Assembly (NCBI GenBank): GCA_947095535.1
Contig: OX352772.1
Location: 119,592,191-119,656,190 of the forward strand
DNA from: Poecilobothrus nobilitatus
Lineage: Eukaryota > Arthropoda > Insecta > Diptera > Dolichopodidae
Length of the DNA stretch: 64,000 nt
Direction of reading: 5' to 3'
In this document: in pieces, positions 45,675 to 56,455 of the stretch
Position numbering within the stretch: position 1 is the stretch's first letter
Layout of the letters: each line of letters opens with the position of its first letter
Notes under the pieces: generated by a model
What the model saw: the letters and a program-made list of their open reading frames with translations, nothing else
Database searches by the model: none
Told to the model about the DNA's origin: nothing
Position numbers and translations under genes: made by a program

Positions 45675-48600
45675 CAAGTAAATGTAACAGTAAGTGAATA
45701 ATTCGAATTAAATTAAAAATCCATAAGTGTTTTTGGCAGCTGCTTGAACTTCTTCCCTTTTCTGTCTTATTCAACTCGAATTTCAAGAACGTAAAAGAGG
45801 CATCCGTTTGGGATATGCTTTACACCCTTGTATAAAATTTTAAGTTTCTATCTTAATTATTTTCGAAGATTGGTAGTCCTTGGATGGTTTGTGTCAGCTA
45901 CCCGAATTGCCACTCCAATTCATCGAATCCATCTCAGAAACATAAAGAAAACATGCCAGAACACCATTGTACTAAATTTAAAGGTTCTACTTTTGTTGGT
46001 TTTGGAGATATGCCCGTTGCTCTTGTGCTCGTCCAGAAGTTTCCAAAATACGAACCCATGGTTCAAATTCTTTCAAATATTAGTTTCCAATTTTACAGAA
46101 AAGGAAACATAACAGAACACCTTTGTACTAAAAATAAAAGTTCTATCTTTGTTGGTTGTGGAGATATACTCGTTTGATCTGGGGCTCGTCCGGAAGCTTC
46201 CAAGATTTGAACCCATGGACCAAATCCTCACAAATTTCAGAAACATAAATCAAACATGAAGGAACACCATTCTGCCTAATTTAAAAGTTATATCTTGGTT
46301 GCATTTGGAGATAATATCATTTGCTCTGAGGCTCGTTCGGAAGCTTTCAAAATCTGAACCCAAGGACCAAATCCTCTCAAATTTCAGAGACCTAAATCAA
46401 ACATGAAAGAACACCACTCTGCCAAAAGTAAAAGTTATATCTTTATTGGTTTTGGAGATAATCTCATTTCCTCTGGGGCTGGTTCGGAAGCTTCCAAAAC
46501 CAAACCCATGGACCAAATCCTCTTAAATTTCAGAGACATAAATCAAACACGAAAGAACACCATTGTATCAAATTCAAAGATTCTACCTTTGTTCGTATTG
46601 GATATAATCTCATTTGCTCTGCGGCTCGTTCGGAAGCTTCCAAAATCCGACTCCACGGTTCAAATCCTTTCAAATTTAAACCCATGGTCAAATCCTCTCA
46701 AATTTCAGAGACCTAAATCAAACATGAAAAAACACCATTCGGCCAAATTTAAAGGTTATATCTTTGCTGTTTTCGGAGATAATCTCATTTGTTCTGGGGC
46801 TCATTCGGAAGCTTCCAAAATCCAAACCCATGGACCACATCCTCTTAAATTTTAGAGACATAAATCAAACTGGAAGGAGCATCATTATAAAAAATTTAAA
46901 GGTTCTATCTTTCTTGGCTTTGGAGATAATCTCGTTTGCTCTGGGGCTCGTTCGGAAGCTTCCAAAATCCGAACCCATGGACCAAATCCTCTTAAATTTC
47001 AGAGACATAAATCGAACGGGAAGGAACATCATTGTACAAAATTTAAAGGTTCTATCAGAGACTACATAGAGATGTACAAATTCATACAAAAATTTGTACT
47101 AATTTTTTTTCAAACGGGCCAGCTAAAACTGGCTAGTTTTAAAAATCTTAAAGCACAGAAATATTTAGTTTGTGTCATAGCTAAAAGAATTTAGCGAAAA
47201 CCAGAATCTTCTGTAAAATCTGGTGTAAAATGATCATTCATATATTTTATGCATTTACAAAATTTTTTTGTGATTATTAAACTTTTTAAAGCAAAGCGAT
47301 GACAAAATAACTTTTAAAATAGAAAAATAAGGCAAAAATGGGAAAATATATTTGAGAAAATATATATTTAATATGTCGAGTAGAAACGTAAATTTTCAAT
47401 ATGATAAAGAAGACATTCTAAATATCACTTTACAAAAAATATGGAACATTTAGCTAAATATTTCATATAGAAAAAAATTAAATAAAAATAGATTATTTTA
47501 TAATGTTCACTTTTCTAAAAACAACAAGAAAAAACATTTCAAGGTTATCATTCATATGCATTCAGTATTTCACTACTACAAGCAGAATGTTTTGAATGTA
47601 TGAAATGATATTATATGGTATCAGATGGTATGAATGTTATCTATTTTATGAAAATCATCTGATTTAACTGCATTATTTATTTAACTAGATTTAACTGATT
47701 TAATATACAGTATCCAGCAAAAGTAATGGTAATTTAAAAAAATATATAAACTACAAAAAATATATATAGAAAAGCAATAAAATAATATTGGCGTTCGAAT
47801 TTTTTCTAATAATTTTTTTAACTTTATAACTTCAGGGAAAAACAAACAAACAAAGTAACAAAATTTTTTGTATTATGATTTTATTTTATTTTTTGATCTC
47901 ATGACTCATATTGTTATATTGGTAACGGTATACCTACATATATATGTGGGTATTTTTTGAAGACAATATAATATACCTATCAAATAAAAATAACTGAAAT
48001 AAAAAATAATGCTTTCAAATTCTTCTAAACATTTTTTTAATTAAAAATTATTCCAATTAGAAAAGTGGCATGACATTTGCTGGATACTGTACATATTCAT
48101 AAAAATTATCAAATCATATCAAATTGGAACATAATTACATTTCACAAAACAAAATATAAATATATATATGTATTGATTTTTGAATCATATTGAAATACAT
48201 AATATATAAAAAGTGCCGATAGTATTTATGTGTATTTCTATTTATATTTAATTTTGATTCACACACACTTTCACAATTTAATAAGCATGTAGGCAAGCTG
48301 GTTCAAGTAATATAAATGCATAATATGGCATAATGCATATATAATACAAAAATTATATTAGATACTGATCAGATCATGTATATCATAATATGTCATCTGA
48401 TATCATATGATCATATTCATATATGTATGTTACTTGTTATTTCTATCATCCATACCAATCATACGAAAGTTCATTTATGTACATATATGAAAAAAAAAAA
48501 TATCCGAGACCAAAACTTACTTTAAGAAACTTTAAAAAAAAAAGTTGAAAAATGAGACTAAATTTCAAAATCGATATTGTAGCGACATCTAAACTTTTTT

Positions 48601-49702
48601 GTTGCCATTTGGACATCTCTATGTAGTCTCTGGTTCTATCTTTGTTGGTTTTGGAGATAATCTCGTTTGCTCTGGGGCTCGCTCGGAAGTTTCCAAAATC
48701 CGAACCCATGGACCAAATCCCCTCAAATTTCAGAGAATTAAATAAAACATGAAAGAACACCACTCTGCCAAATTTAAAGGTTATATCTTTGTTGATTTTG
48801 GAGATAATCTCATTTGCTCTGGTGCTCGTTCGGAAGCTTCCAAATCAAAACCCATTGACCAAATCCTCTTAAATTTCAGAAACATAAATCGAACGGGAAG
48901 GAACATCATTGTACAAAATTTAAAGGTTATATCTTAGTTGGTTTTGGATATAATCTCATTTGCTCTGGTGCTCGTTCGGAAGCTTCCAAATCCAAACCCA
49001 TGGACCAAATCCTCTTAAATTTCAGAGACATGAATCGAACGGGAAGGAACATCGTTGTATAAAATTTAAAGGTTATATCTTAGTTGGTTTTGGAGATAAT
49101 CTCATTTGCTCTGATGCTCGTTCGGAAGCTTCCAATTCCAAACCCATGGACCAAATTCTCTTAAATTTCATAGACATAAATCGAACGGGAAGGAACGTCA
49201 TTGTACAAAATTTAAAGGATCTATCTTTGTTGGTTTTGGAGATATCTCATTTGCTCTGGTGCTCGTTCGGAAGCTTCCAAATCCAAATCCATGGACCAAA
49301 TTCTCTTAAATTTCATAGACATAAATCGAACGGGAAGGAACATTATTGTACAAAATTTAAAGGTTCTATCTTTGTTGGTTTTGGAGATAATCTCGTTTGC
49401 TCCGGAATCATTCCAGAATCCGAACCCATGGACCGATTTTGTCCAGATTCGAACTTAGCCTTTCTTTCGTAATTAGTAACCTACTGTATAAATTTCATCA
49501 AGATAGCTTCCTTAGTTTTTGAGTTATCGTGTAAACGGACGGATGGACGGACGGACGGACGTTAAATCGACTCAGAAGGTGATCCTGATTCAAAATATAT
49601 CTACATGTCTATATCTAACTCTCTTCCTTTTGGTGGTTACAAACACCATACCAAAGTTAATATACTATACTTTACACCTATACTTTAGGATACCCTGCAC
49701 CT
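45675..49702 (-). repeat. DINE-1-like element with ~150-bp central tandem repeats (copy 2, in the Polinton)
   Basis: The reverse orientation of the element at 33042-34614, with about 14 monomers (core TTCGGAAGCTTCCAAAATCCGAACCCATGGACC... and AAACATGAAAGAACACCA). It ends with the pyrimidine block in reverse (GACGGACGGACGGACG, 49544-49561) and AATACCCTGCACC near 49690. It is larger than copy 1 because it has more monomers and holds the 1575-bp insert at 47057. The stem-loop and ATACCC block next to its left end are deleted (after 45693). Confidence 0.7.
47057..48631. mobile_element. 1575-bp non-autonomous DNA element with 19-bp inverted ends and 9-bp target duplication
   Basis: Starts AGAGACTACATAGAGATGT and ends with its exact complement; five of the next six bases also match. 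It is flanked by GGTTCTATC on both sides (47048-47056 and 48632-48640), while the uninterrupted monomer reads AAAGGTTCTATCTTTGTTGG. No coding sequence inside. A 9-bp duplication suggests a Mutator-like group, but an alternative alignment (CAGAGAC ends with a 7-bp duplication) is equally consistent with the sequence. Confidence 0.8.
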
Positions 49703-50178
49703 AATAACAATATTCTTTCATAAAAAAGTATAATTAGAATGTATGTAAAAGATCTTTTCTTAACTTTAGAACACTGTTAAATGCAACAATGTTGTAAAAA
49801 TGCTAATAGAAAAATAAAAAACAGAAAAACATTTACTAATAAAAATAAATAATTTAGGAATAGGTAAATAAAAAATAATATTCTTTCATAAAAAAGTATA
49901 ATTAGAATTTATGTAAAAGATTTTTTCTTAATTTTAAAACACTGTTAAATGCAACAATGTTGTAAAGAATGCTATTTAAAAAAATTATAGTTTTAGTATA
50001 ATCAATTAGAATTTATTACATTAATAAATAACTTAACTTACAACTTTTGGTTTTTAACTAGTTTTCTTAAGAATTTTGATTTCTAAACAATGATAATACA
50101 ATTATTTAGAAGAAAAATTTCGTATAAATAAAATGTGATCTTTCTTAAGATATATCAATTCAAAGAAAGAGCTCAACA

Positions 50179-50553
50179 TAATAATACAACAAGAAAGCAA
50201 AATGGAAAAGCAGAGCAGAGATTTTTGCCTACAATCAACAAACAGAGCCAACGCAGGAGTTGGCTCCAATTAAAAGAAAAAGAATAAGAAGTCAGCAAGA
50301 ATCGCAAACACATCAACAACAACATCATTACCATCATCATCAACAGCAAGAACAACAACTACAACAGCAACAGCAATAACATCAACAATTTCAACAACAA
50401 CAAGGAATCATTCTTCTTCAAGAAGAAGAACCATCAGCTAAAAAAAGCTTCAAAGAAGCTTTTAATAAGAAAAATATAGAAACTAGAAAGAGTTTCTTAA
50501 AAACAAAAGATATGGAGAAAGATGCTCTATATCATATATTAAATGTAAAGTAA
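50179..50553 (+). pseudogene. Gln/His-rich Polinton ORF, unrecognised
   Basis: An open frame encodes a short basic segment (PIKRKRIRSQQ), a Gln/His-rich tract from CAA/CAT repeats, one TAA inside that tract, then a lysine-rich C-terminus (KKSFKEAFNKKNIETRK) ending at 50553. The only nearby ATG (50201) is in a different frame, so a start has been lost or lies in an upstream exon. The basic motif resembles a nuclear-localisation signal. Position between integrase and the virion block; function unknown. Confidence 0.4.
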
Positions 50554-51137
50554 ATTAAAACCATTTATGGTCTTAAGTGGGTCTTTGAGATCCGCAATTT
50601 TATTATATTTGTACCTCAAAAATATACTGATATTTTTGAGAATTCTGATTTTGTAAAAAAAAAATAAAAGAAATAAAAGAAAAAGAGTAAAATAATGCAA
50701 ATTACCAATAAATAATGTAAATTGGTTTGTAGTTATAAGTTTTTATTATTATTAATAAATAAAAATAAAATTAAAAAAAAAGTATAAATTTCTTTTATTT
50801 AGTTGCTTTATTTTTTCAGATTCAGGTTTATATGTACCTAAATTGATTTTGAAATTGAAATTGACAAAATTGATTTATTTAATATTTTTTTTCGTAAAAA
50901 CACAGGTATTTCATAAAAGAGCCAAGAAAAATTACATCATACATTAAATTTTTGAACCGGAATAAAAATCTCTACTTGTTACTTGTAACATTTTTTTCTG
51001 TACAGATCTATATGTATTTCTTTAACTATTTGAAATTTTGACATGATTTATACAATATCTAACTAGATTCAAAAATCCAATTTTACATTTCTTTATTTAT
51101 ATACTCTGAAAAATTGAAGTTTGGCTGGATGCTACAG

Positions 51138-51173
51138 TATATAACGCAGTTCAGTTTTATTGGCAAATCATTT
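51138..51173 (+). promoter_or_regulatory. Candidate TATA and initiator for the 61-aa ORF
   Basis: TATATAA at 51138-51144, TCAGTT at 51151 and an initiator-like TCATTT whose A (51170) lies 32 bases from the start of the TATA box. The downstream ATG is at 51206. The spacing is standard for an insect core promoter. Confidence 0.4.
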
Positions 51174-51205
51174 TCAACTCAATTTTGGTAAGATATGTAA
51201 CTAAA

Positions 51206-51391
51206 ATGGCAGCTGATTTAACAAAATTTCCATTTACTGAAGAAACTGCAATAGTCAGTATACTAAATGCGGTCCAAGTTAATGAAATTACATCCACCGT
51301 AGATGAGGAGGAATTAATGGAAACTGAAGAATTCATACCACCGTTTCAAGTCTTAGATGAAGATATATGCAGCAACAAATTTGGGAAATAA
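51206..51391 (+). CDS. Small acidic Polinton protein, 61 aa, unrecognised
   Basis: ATG at 51206 in good context (AAAATGG); in-frame sequence upstream has only a TTG. The product starts MAADLTKFPF, has a hydrophobic helix-like stretch (AIVSILNAV) and an acidic half rich in Glu (DEEELMETEEF), and ends NKFGK. It is intact and has a plausible promoter. No family recognised; size and charge would suit a regulatory or scaffold peptide, but that is a guess. Confidence 0.45.
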   Translation: MAADLTKFPFTEETAIVSILNAVQVNEITSTVDEEELMETEEFIPPFQVLDEDICSNKFGK

Positions 51392-51531
51392 ATTACTAAG
51401 AAGGAGATCCTGACTATTTTGCAGAACTTTTTAGAAATAATATATAAGAATATTTGTGTAAATGTATATGTATCTACAATATATAAGTAATTTATAATAA
51501 AAAACAAATTAAATAAAATTTAAAAATTTTT

Positions 51532-52083
51532 TCATTTATTGTTGTTTTTGTTTAAAACATTAGAAATTTTATTTTCTAGTAGTACAGGTATTTCAAAAAA
51601 CAATCTAGAATAATTGCATTGAACGCTACAACGTTGTGTTGGAATATATATTTCTTTGTGCAATTTCATAACATGTATTTCTTGACACGTTTTTATATAT
51701 TTAATAACATATTCCCGTACATTTGATTCAATATTTTGATTGTGTATCATTACAGCTTGAAGAAAATCAATTAAGTTGTAAAATGTGTCAGCTTCCTCTT
51801 TGTTAATGCTAAGACATCGGCCAATAACCATTCTTAACCCATATTGTAAACATAATTTTGTATTCTTTATTGATTGTTTCGAGTACCTTTTATAAAATTG
51901 CTGGTAAAATTTACACCAATCAAGATATTTTAAAATAGCTGGCTTTTTTCCAATACGATGAAAAATGCAAATAGTTACAAGAGATTCTGTATCAAAACCA
52001 ACAAGAATTTTTAATGACTGATTTCTGTTGAGAAAATATGTTTAGGTCAACATCAAATTTGTGTTCGAACCTTGATCTTCCAT
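51532..52083 (-). pseudogene. Unrecognised Polinton protein, about 183 aa, one early stop
   Basis: From ATG at 52083 the frame has a TAA at codon 14 and is then open to 51532. It contains ILVGFDTESLVTICIFHRIGK, LDWCKFYQQFYKRY, YGLRMVIGRCLSINKE and ends NKNNNK. If the start lies after the stop, the product could begin at MVIGRC (51831). It is the last gene of the minus-strand virion block, after the protease. The FDTES piece recalls an exonuclease DxE motif, but I cannot support that. Confidence 0.5.
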
Positions 52084-52112
52084 TACTACGTTTTAACTAA
52101 AGCTTTTTAATA

Positions 52113-52601
52113 TTAATAATATTGCTTAGGTATACAAGATTGTGAAAAATTTAAATTTCCAAATAAGTTGTAAAACATATTAATAATCACATTGTCATTT
52201 TCTATATGATTATCTTTGCTAAATGCATTCAAAACAGTTTTCATGCTTAAACTCAAACATCTATACCAGCCATAAACGCAACAGTATTGTCCACATACAT
52301 TCGAAAAGACCCTCTGTATCTGCCAATTATTAAAAACTATACTCTGATTTTTTAAATATTTCAAAATTTCCGGTTTATCTGGAACTCCACCATACGAATC
52401 AAAATATTCTGTGCAACCATGGTTTGAAATATAAAGCACAAACCAATGTGTTCCTGGATCCTTTATCTTGTCTGTGTTTACAATTAAAAAAGTAGGTGTT
52501 TCTATTATTTTTGGAATTTTGTCTAAAGCAAAAACTCCCTTAAAATATTTTTTTGTAAATTTGTTACACTTTAAAACACTAGTTATTTTTAAAGTGTTCA
52601 T
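52113..52601 (-). CDS. pro: Polinton adenain-like cysteine protease
   Basis: The maturation protease that cleaves capsid and core precursors in Polintons, adenoviruses and relatives (peptidase family C5 type). It is intact, 162 codons. Catalytic residues are visible in the right order: H52 (GTHWFVLY), D68 (FDSYGG), Q96 and C103 (NVCGQYC), with the family spacing of seven residues between Gln and Cys. The ATG overlaps the stop of the upstream 112-aa gene (ATGA), so the two are probably expressed together. A TATA box for this pair lies at 52970-52980. Confidence 0.9.
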   Translation of the reverse strand: MNTLKITSVLKCNKFTKKYFKGVFALDKIPKIIETPTFLIVNTDKIKDPGTHWFVLYISNHGCTEYFDSYGGVPDKPEILKYLKNQSIVFNNWQIQRVFSNVCGQYCCVYGWYRCLSLSMKTVLNAFSKDNHIENDNVIINMFYNLFGNLNFSQSCIPKQYY

Positions 52602-52936
52602 AACTCAAACTGACTCAAATCATACACTCTACTTATTTCATTAACGTAGTTCATTAAAAACTCCTTTTTTATTTTTTCATTTGTTATAATAACTAATGAA
52701 ATAACTAATTTTTCTATCTCCTGTCTTAATTCTTTATTAATTTTATCATTATGTACAGTTCCAAAAGAATAATTTCCAAAATTTATAATTTCTTTTGTTG
52801 AGAATTTGTAAGTAAACTCTTTTACAAATTTTTTACAAGGTTCTTTAATTCCAACAAAACAAATATCTTTTACAAATAAAGTATTTTTATCGTCACAACA
52901 AAACTTTACGTCCACAAGTGCACAGGACGATGACAT
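52598..52936 (-). CDS. Small Polinton protein, 112 aa, unrecognised
   Basis: Intact frame beginning MSSSCALVDVKFCCDD with a Cys-rich front, a lysine-rich middle (CKKFVKEFTYKF) and a helical C-terminus. It sits between the major capsid gene and the protease and overlaps the protease start by four bases. I cannot assign a family; a structural accessory or a protease cofactor would fit the position. Confidence 0.55.
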   Translation of the reverse strand: MSSSCALVDVKFCCDDKNTLFVKDICFVGIKEPCKKFVKEFTYKFSTKEIINFGNYSFGTVHNDKINKELRQEIEKLVISLVIITNEKIKKEFLMNYVNEISRVYDLSQFEL

Positions 52937-52969
52937 CTTGTTGAATATTCAAATACATGTTTCAATATT

Positions 52970-52980
52970 CTATTTATAGA
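52970..52980 (-). promoter_or_regulatory. TATA box for the 112-aa/protease pair
   Basis: TCTATAAATAG on the minus strand, a perfect TATA match, 34-44 bases before the ATG at 52936 and within the last codons of the capsid gene. Confidence 0.45.
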
Positions 52981-54318
52981 TTTGTGAATATATTTCGATT
53001 TTTATCAATTTGTATGCTTGCATCAAATTCTGCATAAACAAGAGCAGTTACTGTAGATGTAAGTGGTTTTGATAGCCTTGCCTCAATTCTAATTGTACCC
53101 TGGTTTAGTAAACCTTGAAATACTTTATTTCCAGATGCATCTGGAGTTAAATCAAAAGCAAGTATAAAAAATCCATTACTAATCATAGACTTTGTTATCT
53201 GATGACCTTTATCATTGTGGTAAATTCCAGTTCCTGAAAAAAGTTTACTGTATGCTCTTGTGCAGGAATTATTTTCATCTGAAAAACTGGTTTCAATTGA
53301 TGAATTTGGTATTTGAACACCATTTACGTTTAACACAAATTGTGAAATATCAAAATGTTTAAAATTGTATGGGTTTTTGATCTTTTTCCAGAGTAAGCCA
53401 TATTTTCTGTCATACAAAAAATTAATGTGTTTGGCAACTGCCCAATAAAAAAATTATCAAGTGATATTGACGAGCTGTTCATTTTAATTGTAAAACTTTT
53501 TACTTCAACGCGTTTATAATTATATTTAACATTGGATTTCCCAACATTGTGTGCTAACAGTACGCTTGTATTAACGGTAACATGCCACATAAATAGCGTG
53601 GCTTCTATAATTTTTAATTGTGATTCATCAGAATCGTCTGCAAATAGATAAAAATTTGGTTTTTCAAGTGTTAAAACTATACGAATGTCAACATTATTTA
53701 TAAGTAGAATAAGTTGATTAAACATATCTACGTGTAGTTTACCCATATGTTCCACTACATTGCTATTATGATACAATTTTTGGCGCTCTTTTGAACCATT
53801 ATTATCAGATTTAGCTATATTTGATTTATCCAAAATCCATCCTGCACATTCTAAATGAGTTACAGGAGCATCTGTACCATAATTTAATAAAGATTCAATA
53901 TAAGCTCTATAGTGATAATTTCATCAGATGGTGTTATATTTTTGCCATTTAATTGAACATTACATTGTTTTATTAAAGAATGTAAAATGTTATTAACTAC
54001 ACTTGGTTGTATTATTACTCTTCCTTCAGCATTTTTGTCACTATTTCATTGCGTTCCATCTTTCTTTAAGATATGTACTTTTAATCTCAAATATGTAGAA
54101 GACAATGTATCCAATAAATGTAATGTAATGATGTAGGACCTGATGTAGGACAATAAATCTCTATATGTATCTCCATGACCCAGTGAAACAAATTCAATAG
54201 TTGAAGGGTTGTCTAAAGAAGCAATAAGATGGTAGGAAACTTCTTCAGATCGTGAAATGCTAGACTGAATGGGTTGGGTTTTAAAAATATCCAACTCAGA
54301 TTTCATACACTCAATCAT
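52974..54318 (-). pseudogene. mcp: Polinton major capsid protein (double jelly-roll), frameshifted
   Basis: The shell-forming protein of Polintons. Pieces: N-terminus MIECMKSELDIF with SLDNPSTIEFVSLGHGDTYRDL (54046-54318), middle (53330-53833; FIGQLPNTLIFCMTENMAYSGK), C-terminal jelly roll (52974-53417; NPYNFKHFDISQFVLNVNG, LFSGTGIYHNDKG, LAFDLTPDASG, ALVYAEFDASIQIDKNRN). Combined length about 450 codons, normal for the family. A short repeated stretch disturbs the first piece near 54130, and frame breaks fall near 54045, 53900 and 53400. Its ATG overlaps the stop of the upstream core-like gene by eight bases. Confidence 0.9.
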
Positions 54319-54772
54319 AATTAATCAAAAATACCTTTATGTTTCTTTTTGTTTCTTTATGTTTCTTATTATCTTTGCGTCGTTTTGACGTAAAATAGTT
54401 TAAATTTTTAATGAATGGTCTTTTTATAGCTTTTCGTTTTCTTTCACTAGAACCATACATTTCATTCAGTTTTCGTACGGCACCAGGTCGTACATTTTCA
54501 ACAACCTCTTTACTACGATCTTGCATAACTTCTTTTAAATTTGCACCAGATGCAATATCAGATAAAGCATTAATACCAAAGTTAATAACCTCTTTTTTCA
54601 AAATATCAGCGCCTGAAGTAAATAATGGTTTCAAATATCTAAAAAGTCCCCCAAAAAAACTTTCCAATCCACGGCCTCTTTGAAAAGGTACGGTTGAATG
54701 TAATAAAGGGCCAATATCATCAAGTCCTCTACCAGATTGAATTAAATAATACTTATAGAATACTCTCTCCAT
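54311..54772 (-). CDS. Basic Polinton virion-core-like protein, 153 aa
   Basis: Intact frame: GRGLDDIGPLLHST and RGRGLESFFGGLFRYLKP near the start, a central helix region, and a strongly basic end (SERKRKAIKRPF, SKRRKDNKKHK). The RGRGL...FFGG...P pattern recurs in Polinton and adintovirus-like elements next to the capsid gene and has been compared with adenovirus core or minor capsid proteins. SFFGG-L resembles an adenain cleavage site. It probably packs DNA or lines the capsid; the exact homology is uncertain. Confidence 0.6.
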   Translation of the reverse strand: MERVFYKYYLIQSGRGLDDIGPLLHSTVPFQRGRGLESFFGGLFRYLKPLFTSGADILKKEVINFGINALSDIASGANLKEVMQDRSKEVVENVRPGAVRKLNEMYGSSERKRKAIKRPFIKNLNYFTSKRRKDNKKHKETKRNIKVFLINYD

Positions 54773-54807
54773 AATGAATAAAATAAAATAATATATAGTT
54801 TTGTAAA

Positions 54808-54824
54808 ATCGCTTTTATTTATAC
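54808..54824 (-). promoter_or_regulatory. TATA-like element before the core/capsid genes
   Basis: GTATAAATAAAAGCG on the minus strand, about 40-50 bases before the ATG at 54772. It is the only good TATA match in the 240 bases upstream. Confidence 0.35.
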
Positions 54825-55011
54825 TTTTTTAAAATGTAATACAATTTTTGTTGGAATTGAACTATTGGAAAAGTTTATTTTGTATCCATATTTATCACAT
54901 AAAAGTAATTAAATGTTATTAAATGATTTCTCCACATTGCAATATTGAATATTACTGATTTCTTTTACAGTATGAGTGAAAGAATTTTGTATGTTAACAG
55001 ATCTTAAACAT
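54825..55011. other. Spacer upstream of the core gene
   Basis: AT-rich DNA with no supported gene, between the core-gene promoter and the duplicated penton fragment. Confidence 0.5.
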
Positions 55012-55300
55012 CTTACATCTTTTCACCCATTTTTTGCGGTTCAATTATATATACAATTATAAAATACATATCTGGTTTAATAATTGGAATTAATTGTACA
55101 CTATCTATAAAAGTTTTGAAAGCTTCTATTGCACGTGATTTATATTTTTTTAAATCTGTAACTTTAAAAAATACTTCATTGAAACATGTTGTCAAAAGTC
55201 CTTCGAGTGTATAAGCGTAATTGTTTTTCTATGTATTGAATATATGATGTTCCAACTCCTATCATATATTTCTGCATACCTTTAATAAATATTTGAAAAC
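55012..55300 (-). pseudogene. Partial second copy of the penton-like gene
   Basis: 55030-55210 matches 57600-57790 (encoding the Polinton minor capsid C-terminal part, SRAIEAFKTFIDSVQLIPI) and 55222-55290 matches 58027-58100, with the intervening 230 bases missing. The copy lies on the far side of the Harbinger insert. It is therefore a segmental duplication that arose with or after the insertion. Confidence 0.75.
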
Positions 55301-55352
55301 TTTTGAACAAACAAGACAAGAATGAATTGTACAAGACAAGAATGTCTTGTAA

Positions 55353-56329
55353 CAAGAATGTCTCCGGAAACTTTTGATTTGCTTTTCAACTTGGTAAAAG
55401 AAGAACTTACGAAAAATTCCTTTCGCAAACCAATTTCGCCTCAATGCAGACTATTTCTCACATTGGTGTAAGCATTTTAAATATTTCTTAAATTAAAAAT
55501 AAATACATTTTCTGTCATTTTTTTTAGATATTTGGCTCATGGTGGTAGTCGCCAATTTTTTTCGATGTCTTTTAAAATTTGAGTCACAACAATTCGTAGG
55601 ATAACATTAGAGACCTGTGAAATTCTGTGGAACACTCTAAGTGAATTTTATGTTTCATTACCTAATAAATCGGAGTGGGAAAAAATAGCTGCAGTTTTTT
55701 AAAATATATGGAACTTACCTAATTGTATAGGAGCTATAGATGGGAAACACATAAATATTGTATGTCCACCAAATTCCAGCTCACTCTACTACAATTATAA
55801 AGGCACATACAGTATATGCTTGCTGGCAGTATATGATGCCAATTATACATTTACTGCGGTAGATATAGGTGCATATGGCTAACAGAGTGATGGTGGAATT
55901 TTACGTTTCTCTAATTTTGGTAAACGATTGTTCAGTGAGAAATTGGGTCTTCCTAAAGACCGACCACTGCCAAATAACGACAATTTATTTCCTTTTTATT
56001 TTGTCGGCGATGCAGCCTTCCCATTAAAAACTTTTTTAATGCGCCCTTATCCTGGTCACATATTAAACCCAAAAGAGGATAATTTTAATAAACGTTTCTC
56101 AAGAGCTCGTAGAACAATCGAAAATGCTTTTGGAATACTTACAGCTCGTTGGCGAATTTTGAGAAACACTTTACAAATGAATGAAAAATCAGCGGAAACT
56201 ATAGTCAAAGGAACGGTTCTTTTACATAACTTTGTAAAAATGTCTGACAGTACGTACTGTACAATAAACTATGTCGATTCTTATATTGATAATAATGTAA
56301 TTGATGGTCTGTGGAGTCAAGAAGTGTGA
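55353..56329 (+). pseudogene. Harbinger transposase (DDE nuclease), broken
   Basis: Begins near MSPETFDLLFNLV; a GT-AG intron (GTAAGC...TTTTTTTAG, about 55468-55529) splits LTLVY/LAHGG. Then comes the DDE_Tnp_4-type core: [11 protein letters not shown] (first Asp), VDIGAYG, FVGDAAFPL with FLMRPYPG (second Asp) and RRTIENAFGIL (Glu), WRILRNTL. In-frame stops occur after SMSFKI, after AAVF and in GAYG. The last 133 codons (55928-56329) are open. Catalytic residues are all present. Confidence 0.85.
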
Positions 56330-56455
56330 CCACTACAATCATGTAGATCATTGTCATCTAACAATCCAAAAAAAATAGCTACAACTTTAAGAGATGAACT
56401 AAGAGATTACGTATTTACTAATATATAATTTAAATGAAATACATTTACATAGTTT

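Larger units (their letters stand above)
45489..50000 (+). repeat. ~180-bp tandem repeat after the integrase, three copies
   Basis: The unit ATATTCTTTCATAAAAAAGTATAATTAGAAT...TTTAGGAATAGGTAAATAAAAAA occurs at 45489-45674, 49708-49882 and 49883-49985 (the last one partial). The first unit begins inside the last codons of the integrase. The DINE-like element is inserted at the end of the first unit, which gives its exact junctions. Confidence 0.75.
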
